Shown here: one piece after another, positions 20,353 to 30,050 of the stretch
Position numbering within the stretch: position 1 is the first letter of the stretch
Layout of the letters: the number at the start of each line of letters is the position of its first letter
Assembly (NCBI GenBank): GCA_903821685.1
Contig: CAIJLW010000013.1
Location: 1 to 64,000 of the forward strand
Direction: 5' to 3'
Source: an uncultured Sphingomonadales bacterium
GTDB taxonomy: Bacteria; Pseudomonadota; Alphaproteobacteria; Sphingomonadales; Sphingomonadaceae
Length of the DNA stretch: 64,000 nt
Program-made: the position numbers and the translations under genes
Notes under the pieces: model-generated
The model's database searches: none
What the model saw: only the letters and a program-made list of their open reading frames with translations
What the model was told of the DNA's origin: nothing

Positions 20353-21119
20353 TGGGCGCGCATTCCTCCCGGCCTGGAATTCCCTTACGGGCACTTGCCC
20401 CGAATGCTGTTACTGCACTTGCACTATGTACTGGCTTGTCCGGCGCGTGGTTTGCGATGCAGGGGCGTTGGGAAAACGCAGTTGCTGCTATCGTCATTGC
20501 CGGTGTGCTCGACGCCATGGACGGTCGCATTGCGCGTATGTTGAGGGGCGAGAGCCGCTTTGGCGCTGAACTGGACTCGCTATCTGACGTGATTGCGTTC
20601 GGGGCAACGCCGGCGTTGATCATATATATGTGGGTTATGCAGGACATGCCGCGCTTTGGCTGGACGATCTCGGTGTTTTTTGTGCTCTGCGCCGCGCTTC
20701 GTTTGGCCAGGTTCAATGCACAGATCGACACCGATAACCAACCACATAAATCTGCCGGATTTAACACAGGCGTTCCATCGCCGCCGGGCGCCGCGCTGGC
20801 ACTGCTGCCGATGATGATCTGGTTTGAGACGGGTGCAGAGTGGGTGCGCGACTATCGCCTCCTTGCCCCATGGCTTTTGCTTTGTGCATTTTTGATGGTT
20901 TCCAATGTTGCAACCTATAGCTGGTCGTCGATTAAGATCCGGCGCAGCCTTCGCTTTATGGCGCTCGCCGCGGTTAGCTTGTTTGTGGCAACGTTGGTGG
21001 CGGCGCCTTGGGTCGCCCTCATCGGTGTTGGCATCTTATACGCTGGGATGCTGCCATTCAGTATGATGAGCTATGCCCGCGTCAAAAAGTCGCAACGGAC
21101 CGTTTCCGAAGCCACTTGA
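20352..21119 (+). CDS. pssA: CDP-diacylglycerol--serine O-phosphatidyltransferase
   Basis: A 255-aa integral membrane CDP-alcohol phosphatidyltransferase that makes phosphatidylserine, the substrate of the psd product. The family motif DG-x2-AR-x8-G-x3-D-x3-D is exact, beginning at DGRIAR near residue 57. About six to eight hydrophobic segments follow. I prefer the ATG at 20352, which overlaps the psd stop as TGATG, over the TTG one codon earlier. Confidence 0.95.
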   Translation: MGAHSSRPGIPLRALAPNAVTALALCTGLSGAWFAMQGRWENAVAAIVIAGVLDAMDGRIARMLRGESRFGAELDSLSDVIAFGATPALIIYMWVMQDMPRFGWTISVFFVLCAALRLARFNAQIDTDNQPHKSAGFNTGVPSPPGAALALLPMMIWFETGAEWVRDYRLLAPWLLLCAFLMVSNVATYSWSSIKIRRSLRFMALAAVSLFVATLVAAPWVALIGVGILYAGMLPFSMMSYARVKKSQRTVSEAT

Positions 21120-21173
21120 CCTCCGTTCCGCAAGGGCTATGTTCCAGTTTCGTTCTTATTTGGGAGTTGGCCG

Positions 21174-22514
21174 TTGGAGCCGTTAATCGTCATTGTCATC
21201 GTCATTTTTGCATTGTTAGGTGGGCTGGCTCTTGGTTGGTTCGCCGGTGGCCGCGCGGGCAAAGCAGGGCTTGAAACGACAAGCCAACTGCGCGCGATGC
21301 TTGATCAGGTGGTTGTCGAGCGTGATAGCGCCAAGGACCGTTTGGCGCGGCTTGAAACCAGCTTGGAGGAGCGCGAGCGCAGCTTTGAAGAACAGATAGC
21401 GGCGCTTGGTGATGCCAAAGAGAATTTGTCGGCGCAATTTGGCGAAATTGGACAGAAATTATTGTGCGAGGCGCAGGCTGCGTTCCTGCAACGCGCCGAC
21501 GAACGCTTTCACCAAGCTGGCGAGAAGAACGAAGAGCGGCTGAAGCAGCTTCTTGGGCCAGTGGGTGAGAAACTCAAAGCTTATGAAGAGCAGGTCGGCA
21601 AAATCGAGAAGGACCGCACCGAAGCTTATGGTGACCTAAAGGGCCTGATTGGTGAAATGCGCATTGGTCAGGAACGTGTGTCGAGCGTCGCTTCTGGGCT
21701 TATGAACTCTCTTCGCAATGCGCCGAAGGCGCGCGGGCGTTGGGGCGAACAACAGTTGAAAAATGTACTCGAAAGTTGCGGCTTGTCCGAGCATGTCGAT
21801 TTCGATTTGGAAACGAGCATTGATGTGGGTGACGGTCTGCGTCTGCGGCCCGATGCAGTTATCCATGTGCCCGGCGGGCGTACCTTGGTCATCGATGCCA
21901 AGGTATCGTTGAACGATTATCAGGACGCGTTTGACTCCGTCGACGATGATGTACGCGCCGTTGCCATGACGCGCCATACGCAGTCGATGAAAAACCATAT
22001 CGAGGGCTTGTCGCGCAAGGCCTATTGGGACCAGTTTTCCGAGGCCCCGGATTATGTCATAATGTTTGTCCCCGGTGAGCATTTCCTCGCGGCTGCGCTT
22101 GAGCATGAACCGCAATTGTGGGACTTTGCATTCGATAAAAAGGTCCTTTTGGCCACGCCAACCAACCTTGTGGCGATTGCGCGAACTGTTGCCAGTGTCT
22201 GGCGCCAAGAGGGGCTTGCGCGCGAAGCCAAGCAAATTGGCGCGCTGGGTAAGGAAATGTATGATCGCATTGCCGTTGCGGCGCAGCATCTGAAATCAGT
22301 CGGCAGCGGGCTTTCGTCGGCGGTGAACAACTACAACAAATTCGTCGGCAGCTTTGAACGCAATGTCATATCGACGGGCCGGAAATTTGCGGACCTGAAT
22401 ATCGAAACCGGCAAGCGTGATTTGGAAGAGGTTCCATTGGTTGAGGCACTGCCCCGTTATGGTGAAGGTGAAACGGCGACACCTATCGCCGATCAGCGCG
22501 AAGGCCTAGCATAA
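21174..22514 (+). CDS. rmuC: DNA recombination protein RmuC homologue
   Basis: A 446-aa RmuC-family protein. An N-terminal membrane helix (LIVIVIVIFALLGGLALGWF) is followed by a coiled coil (about 30-140) and the conserved nuclease-like core with RGRWGEQQLKNVLE, LVIDAKVSLNDY and YVIMFVPGE. RmuC in E. coli limits rearrangement at inverted repeats; its biochemical activity is not well defined. The start is TTG, supported by GGGAG at 21162-21166 seven bases upstream and by the hydrophobic N-terminus it yields. It lies 54 bases after pssA. Confidence 0.92.
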   Translation: MEPLIVIVIVIFALLGGLALGWFAGGRAGKAGLETTSQLRAMLDQVVVERDSAKDRLARLETSLEERERSFEEQIAALGDAKENLSAQFGEIGQKLLCEAQAAFLQRADERFHQAGEKNEERLKQLLGPVGEKLKAYEEQVGKIEKDRTEAYGDLKGLIGEMRIGQERVSSVASGLMNSLRNAPKARGRWGEQQLKNVLESCGLSEHVDFDLETSIDVGDGLRLRPDAVIHVPGGRTLVIDAKVSLNDYQDAFDSVDDDVRAVAMTRHTQSMKNHIEGLSRKAYWDQFSEAPDYVIMFVPGEHFLAAALEHEPQLWDFAFDKKVLLATPTNLVAIARTVASVWRQEGLAREAKQIGALGKEMYDRIAVAAQHLKSVGSGLSSAVNNYNKFVGSFERNVISTGRKFADLNIETGKRDLEEVPLVEALPRYGEGETATPIADQREGLA

Positions 22515-22535
22515 GAACTGGCGCTGAGGTTGCGA

Positions 22536-23348
22536 TTATCCCGCGTTCGAATGTCGAAATTGGTTCAAAACCTCATAAGCCATTACTGCGGTCGCCACAG
22601 CCGCATTTAAGCTGTCTGCTTTGCCTCGCATCGGCATTTTGACGCGCAGGTCACACTGGCTTTCATAGTCGTCAGGCAGGCCCTGCGCCTCATTCCCGGT
22701 CAAGATAAAGCACGGCGCGCTGTAGCGAGCGGCTTGGTAATCGGTATCGGTTTGCAGGCTGGTGCCAACCAATTGGCCTGGACCGCTACGCAACCAAGCG
22801 GTGAATTCCTCCCACCTGCACTGCACAATTTTTTGGGTGAAGATCGCGCCCATGCTTGCGCGGACGGACTCGACGGAAAAAGGATCGGTGCAATCATCTA
22901 TCAGAACAAGACCACCCGCGCCGACGGCATCACCGGTCCGCAACATGGTCCCCAGATTGCCGGGGTCGCGCATCGATTGGGCAACGAGCCAAATGGGCGC
23001 GGTGCTGCGGTCTAGATCCCCCAAGGCGGTCCCATGGTCGCGATAGACTCCCACCACGGTCTGAGCGTTGTCTTTACCAGATAGCTTGGCCATGATGTCA
23101 GCGCTCGTTTCTATAACGTCGCCGCCATTGTCGAGCACCTCCGCCTCCAGCGTAACTTCAAGGTCATGTAACTGCCGGTCTTTGACACGAAACAGCATTT
23201 CGGGGAGGAAACCTGCCTCCCGCGCCTCAGTCATGATCCGCAGCCCTTCTGCTAGAAAAAGCCCTGCGCGCTTGCGCAATTTTTTCTCACGCAGCCCGCG
23301 GATTTCCTTCAGCAGCGGATTTGAAAATCCGATGATATCCCGGCGCAT
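22536..23348 (-). CDS. TrmH/SpoU-family RNA 2'-O-methyltransferase
   Basis: A 270-aa SPOUT-class RNA methyltransferase with an N-terminal substrate-binding domain (NPLLKEIRGLREKKLRKRAGLFLAEG) and the SpoU catalytic domain. Motif 1 reads SMRDPGNLGTMLRTGDA, motif 2 contains ILTGNEAQGLP, and motif 3 reads ADSLNAAVATAV. The target (tRNA or rRNA ribose) cannot be told. Its ATG overlaps the HPr stop by one base on the minus strand, which makes it the last gene of the chvI-to-HPr chain. Confidence 0.9.
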   Translation of the reverse strand: MRRDIIGFSNPLLKEIRGLREKKLRKRAGLFLAEGLRIMTEAREAGFLPEMLFRVKDRQLHDLEVTLEAEVLDNGGDVIETSADIMAKLSGKDNAQTVVGVYRDHGTALGDLDRSTAPIWLVAQSMRDPGNLGTMLRTGDAVGAGGLVLIDDCTDPFSVESVRASMGAIFTQKIVQCRWEEFTAWLRSGPGQLVGTSLQTDTDYQAARYSAPCFILTGNEAQGLPDDYESQCDLRVKMPMRGKADSLNAAVATAVMAYEVLNQFRHSNAG

Positions 23349-23626
23349 CAGTCTTCGCCAAAACCGTCAACAACCAGACCCACAAGCTTTTCAATGGCGA
23401 GCTCCGCCTGTTCGCCTTCAACATGGATGATGACTTCGCTGCCCTGTGCCGCGCCGAGCATCATCAGGCCCATGATTGACGTGCCCGTAACAAACTGACC
23501 GTCCTTTTCGACTTCGACCTTAATTCCTTCAGGCAGCCGGCTCACGAAGGTCACGAATTTCGCGCTTGCGCGGGCGTGCAGGCCTTTTTGGTTGACGATC
23601 GTTACTGTTCTGCTGAGGCGCGTCAC
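23348..23626 (-). CDS. ptsH: HPr phosphocarrier protein
   Basis: A 92-aa HPr. The phospho-accepting histidine is His17 in KGLHARA, and the regulatory serine is Ser50 in TGTSIMGLMML, the site phosphorylated by HprK in other bacteria. It sits downstream of a mannose-type EIIA gene, with a four-base overlap. No EI gene and no sugar permease is in the window, so the chain looks like the regulatory PTS of alphaproteobacteria rather than a sugar importer. Confidence 0.95.
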   Translation of the reverse strand: MTRLSRTVTIVNQKGLHARASAKFVTFVSRLPEGIKVEVEKDGQFVTGTSIMGLMMLGAAQGSEVIIHVEGEQAELAIEKLVGLVVDGFGED

Positions 23627-24027
23627 CGCGATGCCTCAAGTACTTCGGAGGCAACGCTGATATATTTGCGGCCGGCTTCGCGGGCGGCCGCTACAGCCTC
23701 TTTTACGTCCAGATTTTTGCGAGCGCTGTCGAGCCTGATAAGCATTGGCAGGTTCACGCCCGCGATAACCTCGACACGGCCGCTGTCGAGTAATGAGATG
23801 GCGAGGTTTGATGGCGTACCGCCAAACAGGTCGGATAAGATAATCACGCCCTTGCCTGTATCGACGGTTTTGATTGCGGCGGCAATTTCATTGCGACGCG
23901 CTTCCATGTCGTCATGCGGTCCGATGCAGATGGTCGCAACGTTCTTTTGCGGCCCGACAACATGTTCAAGGGCTACAAGAAACTCGCTCGCGAGTTTACC
24001 ATGCGTGACTAAAATCAAACCAATCAT
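23623..24027 (-). CDS. PTS EIIA, mannose type (PtsM/ManX-like)
   Basis: A 134-aa EIIA of the mannose family. The phosphorylated histidine should be His9 in ILVTHGKLA, and LSDLFGGTPSN is the family signature. It overlaps rapZ upstream and HPr downstream by four bases each. With no EIIB, EIIC or EIID component nearby, it probably serves as a phosphate-dependent regulator; its target is not shown by the sequence. Confidence 0.93.
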   Translation of the reverse strand: MIGLILVTHGKLASEFLVALEHVVGPQKNVATICIGPHDDMEARRNEIAAAIKTVDTGKGVIILSDLFGGTPSNLAISLLDSGRVEVIAGVNLPMLIRLDSARKNLDVKEAVAAAREAGRKYISVASEVLEASR

Positions 24028-24989
24028 GTGCTTTTACTGTCCCGTCGCGGCGTAATACTGTTTGCGCCGTTAGCAGGCTCCTCAAGCGCGTCAATCGGTC
24101 TTGACGCCAGATTGCGATGCGACACCGTAAGAGCGAACCCGTCTTCGCGTAACCAATTGCCAAACGTTTCGGCCACATGCACGGATCGGTGACGTCCACC
24201 GGTGCACCCAAATGCTATATTGATGTACGCTTTACCCTGTGCGTCGTAGAGCGGTAGCAGGAAGCGGAGCAAGTCGCGGATCTTCTGCATGGCTTCGTCA
24301 TATTTGGGGTCCGCCGCAACATATTCCGCAACGCTTGCATCCATCCCCGTCATTGGGCGCAGAGCGCTGTCCCAATGTGGGTTACGCAGAAACCGGAGGT
24401 CAAAGACAAGATCTGCGTTGTGCGGCACCCCTCGGGAAAAGCCAAAACTCGTGACCGTGATGGTCGAGTGTGGAGTCGTTGCGCTCGTAAACTGCTGGCG
24501 GATAGCCTGCTGTAAATCATGCGCAGACAGCTTGCTTGTATCCACCACCGTTTCCGCCCAGCGGCGAAATGGTTCCATCAAGTTGCGGTCAATCGCAACG
24601 CCGTCCATCGCCGGGCGGTCCTGCGCCATAGGGTGGCGGCGACGTGTCTCGGCGTAGCGGCGTTCGATTTCCACGCCAGCACAGTCGAGAAATAATGTCA
24701 TAATTTCGAGATTAGGCTGAGTCTGCAGCGCCTTGATTTGCTCAATTAATGCTCCAGCATCAAAACCGCGGGTACGGCTATCAAATCCAAGCGCCAGCGG
24801 GGTATTTGGACCCTCTTCGCCGCCCGATGCTGGTATTTTGAGTAATTGTGCAGCGAGTTTAATCGGGAAATTGTCGACAGTTTCCCAGCCCAAATCTTCC
24901 AGTGTTTTAAGCACGGTCGTTTTTCCCGCGCCGGACACACCCGTGATCAACAAGATTTTCTGGGGTTCTGAAGATTTTTTTGGCTTCAA
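24024..24989 (-). CDS. rapZ: RapZ/YvcJ-family nucleotide-binding protein
   Basis: A 321-aa P-loop protein of the RapZ family. Walker A is GVSGAGKTT (residues 18-26); the C-terminal domain has the highly conserved AYINIAFGCTGGRHRSVH. In E. coli RapZ delivers the sRNA GlmZ to RNase E to tune amino-sugar synthesis, but GlmZ is not expected in alphaproteobacteria, so the role here is open. It lies between hprK (4-base gap) and the EIIA gene (4-base overlap), the usual alphaproteobacterial order. Confidence 0.92.
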   Translation of the reverse strand: MKPKKSSEPQKILLITGVSGAGKTTVLKTLEDLGWETVDNFPIKLAAQLLKIPASGGEEGPNTPLALGFDSRTRGFDAGALIEQIKALQTQPNLEIMTLFLDCAGVEIERRYAETRRRHPMAQDRPAMDGVAIDRNLMEPFRRWAETVVDTSKLSAHDLQQAIRQQFTSATTPHSTITVTSFGFSRGVPHNADLVFDLRFLRNPHWDSALRPMTGMDASVAEYVAADPKYDEAMQKIRDLLRFLLPLYDAQGKAYINIAFGCTGGRHRSVHVAETFGNWLREDGFALTVSHRNLASRPIDALEEPANGANSITPRRDSKST

Positions 24990-24993
24990 GATT

Positions 24994-25458
24994 TTACCCT
25001 CTCAATTTTAATGGTAGGGGCTTTTCCACTGGCAGATGCCCGGCTTCAACGACCGAGCGAAGCGCTAGCTCGACCTTTAGCACACTGCTGACCTGAAATG
25101 GATCAAGCTTCACCAGCGGCACCAAAAAATCAGCGATTGTGGTTCGCATATCTTCGGCGGGCATGCGGTCAACATCCTTTGCGCATGCGACGACGAGGCG
25201 CAGCGGGGCGGAAACGTCATATTCCATAGAACAGATTCCTATGCCGCGCACTTCAATTTTTCCAGCTATGCTGGGCGCGTAAGCTAATATTGGAACGCCA
25301 TCGGCGCTTTCGATATACAGGATGTCGTCACTAATCAGCTTGGCGCCGCGGTCAATTAACCGAAGAGCCAAATCTGACTTTCCGCTACCCGATGGTCCAA
25401 CTATTAGCACGCCAAGGCTGCCTATAGCGACCGCGCTACCATGAACCATCGTCGTCAT
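24994..25458 (-). CDS. hprK: HPr kinase/phosphorylase, short form
   Basis: A 154-aa protein that contains only the catalytic C-terminal domain of HprK; Firmicutes enzymes are about 310 aa. The P-loop GPSGSGKS is at residues 21-28 and the family signature IEVRGIGI follows near residue 84. It should phosphorylate HPr at Ser50. The start at 25458 overlaps the chvG stop (TAATG); an ATG at 25449 is also possible. Reading further upstream to 25503 would run inside chvG and is not supported. Confidence 0.92.
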   Translation of the reverse strand: MTTMVHGSAVAIGSLGVLIVGPSGSGKSDLALRLIDRGAKLISDDILYIESADGVPILAYAPSIAGKIEVRGIGICSMEYDVSAPLRLVVACAKDVDRMPAEDMRTTIADFLVPLVKLDPFQVSSVLKVELALRSVVEAGHLPVEKPLPLKLRG

Positions 25459-27038
25459 TAGCGTTTTGCCGTTTTGGCACAGGGAAGCGCGATTTCGAAG
25501 CATGCCCCGTCCTTACCATCAACGCGATCGCGCACCATGATGCGGCCATGATGCCCTTCGATGATTGTGCGGGCAATTGCGAGGCCAAGCCCGCTATGCT
25601 TGCCGAAATTCTCTGATGCAGGCCGTTCGCTGTGGAAACGACGAAAAATGGCCTCGCGTTCTTGAGCCGGGACGCCTGGCCCTTCGTCGCTAATGCGGAT
25701 AACAACTTCAGCGTCGGCTAGTGTCGCGGAGATTTCGACCACTGATCCGGGAGGCGAAAAGGACACCGCGTTGTCGATTAAATTGGTCAGCATCCTCTCA
25801 AGCCGAACATCTTCACCCATCACCGTAGCGATCGACCTTCGCGGCCTTGCGAACGCAATAGTCACATTTTTGTCGCTTGCCCTATCCTCACGCGCCTGAA
25901 GCAATTGTTCGATCATGTCGCCCAGATCAATCGGCTCGAACTTTGCCTTGGCAAGTTGCGAGTCCACACGGCTCGCGTCGGAGATGTCGCTTATTAAACG
26001 GTCCATACGCTGAACGTCCGCCTTCGCGACGTCCATCAACTGTTTGCGCAACTTTGGATCGTCAATCCGCTCTGCGCCATCCAGCGCAGATCGCAGCGAT
26101 GCCAGAGGGTTTTTGATTTCATGCGCGACATCCGCCGCAAATGCTTCGGTTGCGTCAATGCGTTGGCGAAGGGCGATGCTCATGTCGGACAAAGCGCGTG
26201 CCAACATCCCAATCTCATCGCGGCGCGAGGGCAGGCGCGGGACCGTAACCTCTTGCGCTCGTCCGAGCCTTACCTTGACCGCGGCACGAGAAAGATGGCG
26301 CAAGGGTCGCACAATCGTGCGGGCCAGAAATGTCGATAGTAAAATACCAATACCCAGTGCGAATAAGAAAAACATGCCGATGTTAAACCGTTCGGCACGG
26401 ACAAAGAGCCGGATATCGCGCTCGTTCGATGTAGTGAGGACAGTGTAACTTCGGTCTGGAGATTGCGACGCAGCGCTTATCATATGGGTTAGGTCAGGGG
26501 CAAAACGCACCACGGACGAAGCCTTGGATGGCTTAGCGGTGGTTAATTCCGGCCAAGCTCCTTTCGTGTCGGATCTGGGTTCAATAAACGGTTGAAGCGC
26601 CTGAGCGCCCACTAGAAAGTCGAATAGCCGGTCAATCCCGCGCGCGGCGACTTTAGGCCATGGTTCACGGTCTGGGTCGCGAAAGACATAGGTCGGCCGT
26701 TGATTGGCGAAACTATCGAGGATCTTAGTACCTTTTCGGTCGTAAATGCGAATGCGCGACTGGTTTTGCTGACCGAACTGGATGACATAAGCTGCTCTGT
26801 TTTCTTGGGCTACTAGAGGCAAGCTGCGGGCCAGAAAAGTGGCTTGGTTACGCGCGGTCTGTTCGCGCTCGGCAATTAACCGCACGCGGTAGCTGTCGAG
26901 GAAAAATAGCCCTGCGCCGAGCAACGCCAAAACGAACAGGTTTACAGCAAGGATTCGGGTGGTTAGCGATAACCCCCGGCTCCATCCCAGCTGTAGATCA
27001 GCGGGCTCAACTGTCGGCGAAGCGATATCCGGCCCCAT
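25458..27038 (-). CDS. chvG: Sensor histidine kinase ChvG
   Basis: A 526-aa membrane histidine kinase. Transmembrane segments near residues 28-48 and about 240-260 flank a periplasmic sensor domain; a HAMP domain ([12 protein letters not shown]) leads to the dimerisation helix with His306 in [10 protein letters not shown], then the ATP-binding domain ([26 protein letters not shown]). Partnered with ChvI, it senses acid or envelope signals in rhizobia and Brucella (BvrS). The ATG at 27038 overlaps the chvI 3' end by 32 bases; the longer frame to 27155 is judged artefactual. It is followed by hprK with a one-base overlap. Confidence 0.92.
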   Translation of the reverse strand: MGPDIASPTVEPADLQLGWSRGLSLTTRILAVNLFVLALLGAGLFFLDSYRVRLIAEREQTARNQATFLARSLPLVAQENRAAYVIQFGQQNQSRIRIYDRKGTKILDSFANQRPTYVFRDPDREPWPKVAARGIDRLFDFLVGAQALQPFIEPRSDTKGAWPELTTAKPSKASSVVRFAPDLTHMISAASQSPDRSYTVLTTSNERDIRLFVRAERFNIGMFFLFALGIGILLSTFLARTIVRPLRHLSRAAVKVRLGRAQEVTVPRLPSRRDEIGMLARALSDMSIALRQRIDATEAFAADVAHEIKNPLASLRSALDGAERIDDPKLRKQLMDVAKADVQRMDRLISDISDASRVDSQLAKAKFEPIDLGDMIEQLLQAREDRASDKNVTIAFARPRRSIATVMGEDVRLERMLTNLIDNAVSFSPPGSVVEISATLADAEVVIRISDEGPGVPAQEREAIFRRFHSERPASENFGKHSGLGLAIARTIIEGHHGRIMVRDRVDGKDGACFEIALPCAKTAKR

Positions 27039-27714
27039 AAAGCGTATCGATTGCGGTGAATTCGGGGTCAATTTCGCGGAATTTACGGCGTAGCCTTTTG
27101 ATGTGGCTGTCGATGGTGCGATCATCGACATATACATCGTCCTGATAGGCGGCATCCATCAATTGGTCGCGGGTGCGGACAACGCCTGGTCGGATAGCTA
27201 ACGCCTCAAGGATCATGAACTCGGTTACAGTCAGCGTAAGCGACTGCCCATCCCATTTGACCTGATGGCGGGCTGGGTCCATTTCCAGCTTTCCGCGCAT
27301 CATTGGTTCGGGTTCGGATCCTGCTTCGCCATTAACGATCGCCTTGTCATAGGTTGCGCGTCGTAAAATGGCCTTCACGCGTGCGATTAACAAACGCTGC
27401 GAAAATGGCTTCGTGATGTAATCATCGGCGCCCATGGCAAGGCCAAGGGCTTCATCAAGTTCTTCATCTTTCGATGTCAGGAAAATGACGGGCATGTCAC
27501 TTTTTTCGCGCAACCGCCGTAGCAGCTCTAACCCGTCCATCCGGGGCATTTTGATATCGAAAATACCCAAATCAGCCGGGTTCTCCAGCAGTGCCTTCAA
27601 CGCAGTCTCTCCATCCGAATAAATCCGGGTCACATATCCTTCCGCCTGCATCGCAATGGACACAGAGGTTAGGATATTCCGGTCATCGTCGACCAAGGCG
27701 ATATGGGCACTCAT
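27007..27714 (-). CDS. chvI: Response regulator ChvI
   Basis: A 235-aa OmpR-family response regulator. The receiver carries the acidic pocket DDD (residues 9-11), Asp53 in [10 protein letters not shown] and the KPF lysine; the winged-helix DNA-binding domain ends with the recognisable [19 protein letters not shown]. The frame is open for another 231 codons upstream, across pckA on the opposite strand, but the receiver begins right after the ATG at 27714, so that is the start. It is divergent from pckA with 193 bases between them, the same arrangement known in Agrobacterium. Confidence 0.94.
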   Translation of the reverse strand: MSAHIALVDDDRNILTSVSIAMQAEGYVTRIYSDGETALKALLENPADLGIFDIKMPRMDGLELLRRLREKSDMPVIFLTSKDEELDEALGLAMGADDYITKPFSQRLLIARVKAILRRATYDKAIVNGEAGSEPEPMMRGKLEMDPARHQVKWDGQSLTLTVTEFMILEALAIRPGVVRTRDQLMDAAYQDDVYVDDRTIDSHIKRLRRKFREIDPEFTAIDTLYGAGYRFADS

Positions 27715-27860
27715 CCCGCGGTTATAGTCAGGCAAGGGCTTGGGTTCAATGCATTGCTCTTTAAAGGCATAGTCTTCCGTGGATAACGTTTTTCTCGTCA
27801 AATCCATCCGCCCCCTCATTTGACCTTGCTCTACGCATCGTATACCGGCGGCACCTTCCT

Positions 27861-27880
27861 TGGTGCATACGTATGCACCA
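27861..27880. promoter_or_regulatory. Perfect 20-base palindrome upstream of pckA
   Basis: TGGTGCATACGTATGCACCA is a perfect palindrome with a central CG, lying 27 bases before the pckA start codon and 146 bases before the chvI start. Even-length palindromes with a central CG are typical operators of LacI-family repressors, and such a repressor (PckR) is known to control pckA in Sinorhizobium. The regulator here is not identified. Confidence 0.6.
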
Positions 27881-27907
27881 GATTCGCAACTTTTGCCGGA
27901 GCAGCCA

Positions 27908-29524
27908 ATGTCGACACCACTGAATATCGCACTTTCACAACAGGGTTTCGGCACAAATGCAGAGCTGCATTGCAATTTAGGCACCGCCCAGCTGGTTGAG
28001 GCAGCGCTTGCGAATAAAGAGGGGATAATGGCTAAGGATGGCCCGTTGGTGGTCAAGACCGGCTTGCATACGGGGCGCTCGGCAAAGGATAAATATATTG
28101 TTCGCGATGCCGAAACCGAAAACAGCATTTGGTGGGGCAAAACCAATGTGGGGATGGACCCCGCACATTTTGCTGCATTGAAAGAGGATTTTATCGCAGC
28201 TTTGGGCGGCAAGGACAAATTATACGTCGCTGACCTGTTCGGTGGTTCGCAACCGGAACACCGTGTTAACGTCCGCGTGATCAATGAATTTGCTTGGCAC
28301 AACCTCTTCATTCGCACTTTGCTTGTACGGCCCACGCAGCATGAATTAGCCGGCTTTGTGCCCGAATATACAATCATCGATTTGCCAAGTTTCCGCGCAG
28401 ACCCCACACGTCATGGTTGCCGCAGCGAAACGGTTGTCGCGGTCAATTTTACCGAGAAGCTTATTCTTATTGGCGGCACCGCTTATGCGGGCGAAATGAA
28501 GAAGTCCGTGTTTGGCATTCTCAATTATCTTCTGCCGGTAAAGGGCGTGATGCCCATGCACTGTTCGGCCAATATCGGCGCCGATGGCCATACTGCCGTC
28601 TTTTTTGGCCTGTCGGGCACGGGCAAGACAACATTGTCCGCCGACGCCAGCCGCACGTTGATTGGTGACGATGAACATGGTTGGTCGGACACCGCTGTGT
28701 TCAACTTCGAAGGCGGTTGCTACGCCAAGATGATTCGTTTGTCCCCTGAAGCCGAGCCAGAGATCTTTGCCACGACAAAGCGTTTTGGCACTGTACTCGA
28801 AAATGTTGTTATTGACCCGGAAACGCGTGAGCTTGATTTCGACGATAACAGCCTTGCGGAAAACAGCCGCGGTTCATACCCAATTGAATTCATTCCGAAC
28901 ACATCGGAAAAGAATATGGGCCCAGTGCCCAACACGATCATTTTCCTGACCGCTGACGCATATGGCGTGCTTCCGCCCATCGCGCGGCTTACGCCCGATC
29001 AGGCGATGTATCATTTTCTGTCAGGTTACACAGCGCGTGTGGCGGGAACAGAGATTGGTGTGACTGAACCGGAGGCGACATTTTCCACCTGCTTCGGCGC
29101 GCCATTCATGCCGCGTCATCCAAGCATTTACGGCAATTTGCTAAAGGAACGTATTGCCAAGGGCAATGTGCAGTGCTGGCTGGTTAACACGGGCTGGACG
29201 GGTGGTAAGGCCACGATGCCGGGCATTAACCGTATGCCGATTAAAGCGACGCGCGCGCTGCTTAATGCTGCGCTTGACGGCAGCCTCAATAATGCAGAAT
29301 TCCGAATGGACCCCAACTTTGGATTTGAATTTCCGGTTGCGGTCCCCGGTGTCGACAGTGGCATTCTTGACCCACGTGCCGCATGGGCAGACAGTGCGGA
29401 ATATGATGTGACTGCGCAAAAATTGGTGCAGCAATTCATCGACAATTTCGCGCAATTTGCCGACCATGTCGATGAAGGTGTAAAACAATCGGCACCCAAG
29501 GCAGCTGAACGCGTCCGAACATGA
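27908..29524 (+). CDS. pckA: Phosphoenolpyruvate carboxykinase (ATP)
   Basis: A 538-aa ATP-type PEP carboxykinase, which converts oxaloacetate to PEP at the entry to gluconeogenesis. The P-loop GLSGTGKT is at residues 234-241, preceded by MHCSANIG and followed by DDEHGWSD with the metal-binding Asp; NTGWTGG and the arginine region [13 protein letters not shown] are also present. The ATG at 27908 starts the family N-terminus MSTPLN; the open frame continues to 27860 but would read through the palindrome. Divergent chvI and the upstream operator suggest regulated expression. Confidence 0.97.
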   Translation: MSTPLNIALSQQGFGTNAELHCNLGTAQLVEAALANKEGIMAKDGPLVVKTGLHTGRSAKDKYIVRDAETENSIWWGKTNVGMDPAHFAALKEDFIAALGGKDKLYVADLFGGSQPEHRVNVRVINEFAWHNLFIRTLLVRPTQHELAGFVPEYTIIDLPSFRADPTRHGCRSETVVAVNFTEKLILIGGTAYAGEMKKSVFGILNYLLPVKGVMPMHCSANIGADGHTAVFFGLSGTGKTTLSADASRTLIGDDEHGWSDTAVFNFEGGCYAKMIRLSPEAEPEIFATTKRFGTVLENVVIDPETRELDFDDNSLAENSRGSYPIEFIPNTSEKNMGPVPNTIIFLTADAYGVLPPIARLTPDQAMYHFLSGYTARVAGTEIGVTEPEATFSTCFGAPFMPRHPSIYGNLLKERIAKGNVQCWLVNTGWTGGKATMPGINRMPIKATRALLNAALDGSLNNAEFRMDPNFGFEFPVAVPGVDSGILDPRAAWADSAEYDVTAQKLVQQFIDNFAQFADHVDEGVKQSAPKAAERVRT

Positions 29525-29548
29525 CCGGATCAATTGTTCGTCCGGCAT

Positions 29549-30001
29549 ATGTCTGAATTCGAAGTGCGCTTGTTCAAGGATGACGCGTCGATTGTAGCGA
29601 TCGGTGAAGGCTTGCTTTCGGCAACGCTGCCGCTTGAGGCGTGGACGCACGAGGCGCATCTGGCGGCGTGTAGTTGGCTGGTGCGCGCGCGAGGCGACAT
29701 TGATACCGAACGCGAGCTGTCCCTGATTATCTCATTTTATAATGTGGCGGTCGGCGGGGTGAATGACGACACGCGGGGCTATCATCACACGATTACGCAA
29801 GTCTATATTGCAGCGGTTAAAGCCCATTTAGCAGAAGTGGGGCACGCCCTGCCGCTGCATGAGGCAGTCAACGCATTACTTCTTTCGGAGCGCGGACGCC
29901 GCGATTTGGCGCTTCGCTTTTATTCCAAAGAACGCCTGTTTTCGGTTCAGGCGCGGCGGGAATTTGTTGCGCCAGACCGCCTTGGCCTCAAACATATTTA
30001 G
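29549..30001 (+). CDS. Uncharacterised protein with WTHEAHL and YHHTIT motifs
   Basis: A 150-aa soluble, mostly helical protein of no known function. Two conserved-looking patches stand out: WTHEAHLAACSWL near residue 30 and RGYHHTITQVYIAAV near residue 77. The histidine pairs could bind a metal ion. Similar H-x2-H plus YHxTxT patterns occur in small uncharacterised bacterial proteins; I recall this as a family without an assigned role. The ATG at 29549 is preferred over the TTG at 29534. The gene follows pckA by 24 bases on the same strand and could be read from the same promoter. Confidence 0.7.
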   Translation: MSEFEVRLFKDDASIVAIGEGLLSATLPLEAWTHEAHLAACSWLVRARGDIDTERELSLIISFYNVAVGGVNDDTRGYHHTITQVYIAAVKAHLAEVGHALPLHEAVNALLLSERGRRDLALRFYSKERLFSVQARREFVAPDRLGLKHI

Positions 30002-30050
30002 GCCGACATTTCGCGCACCCTGTCCGCCGTCACGGCCGCAGCGTTTTACG

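Noticed and set aside
21636-22289. 217-codon minus-strand open frame inside rmuC
   Set aside because: Antisense shadow; the plus-strand RmuC family match is clear.
27715-28407. Long N-terminal extension of chvI antisense to pckA
   Set aside because: The receiver domain starts at the ATG at 27714; the upstream frame is the complement of pckA and shows no domain.
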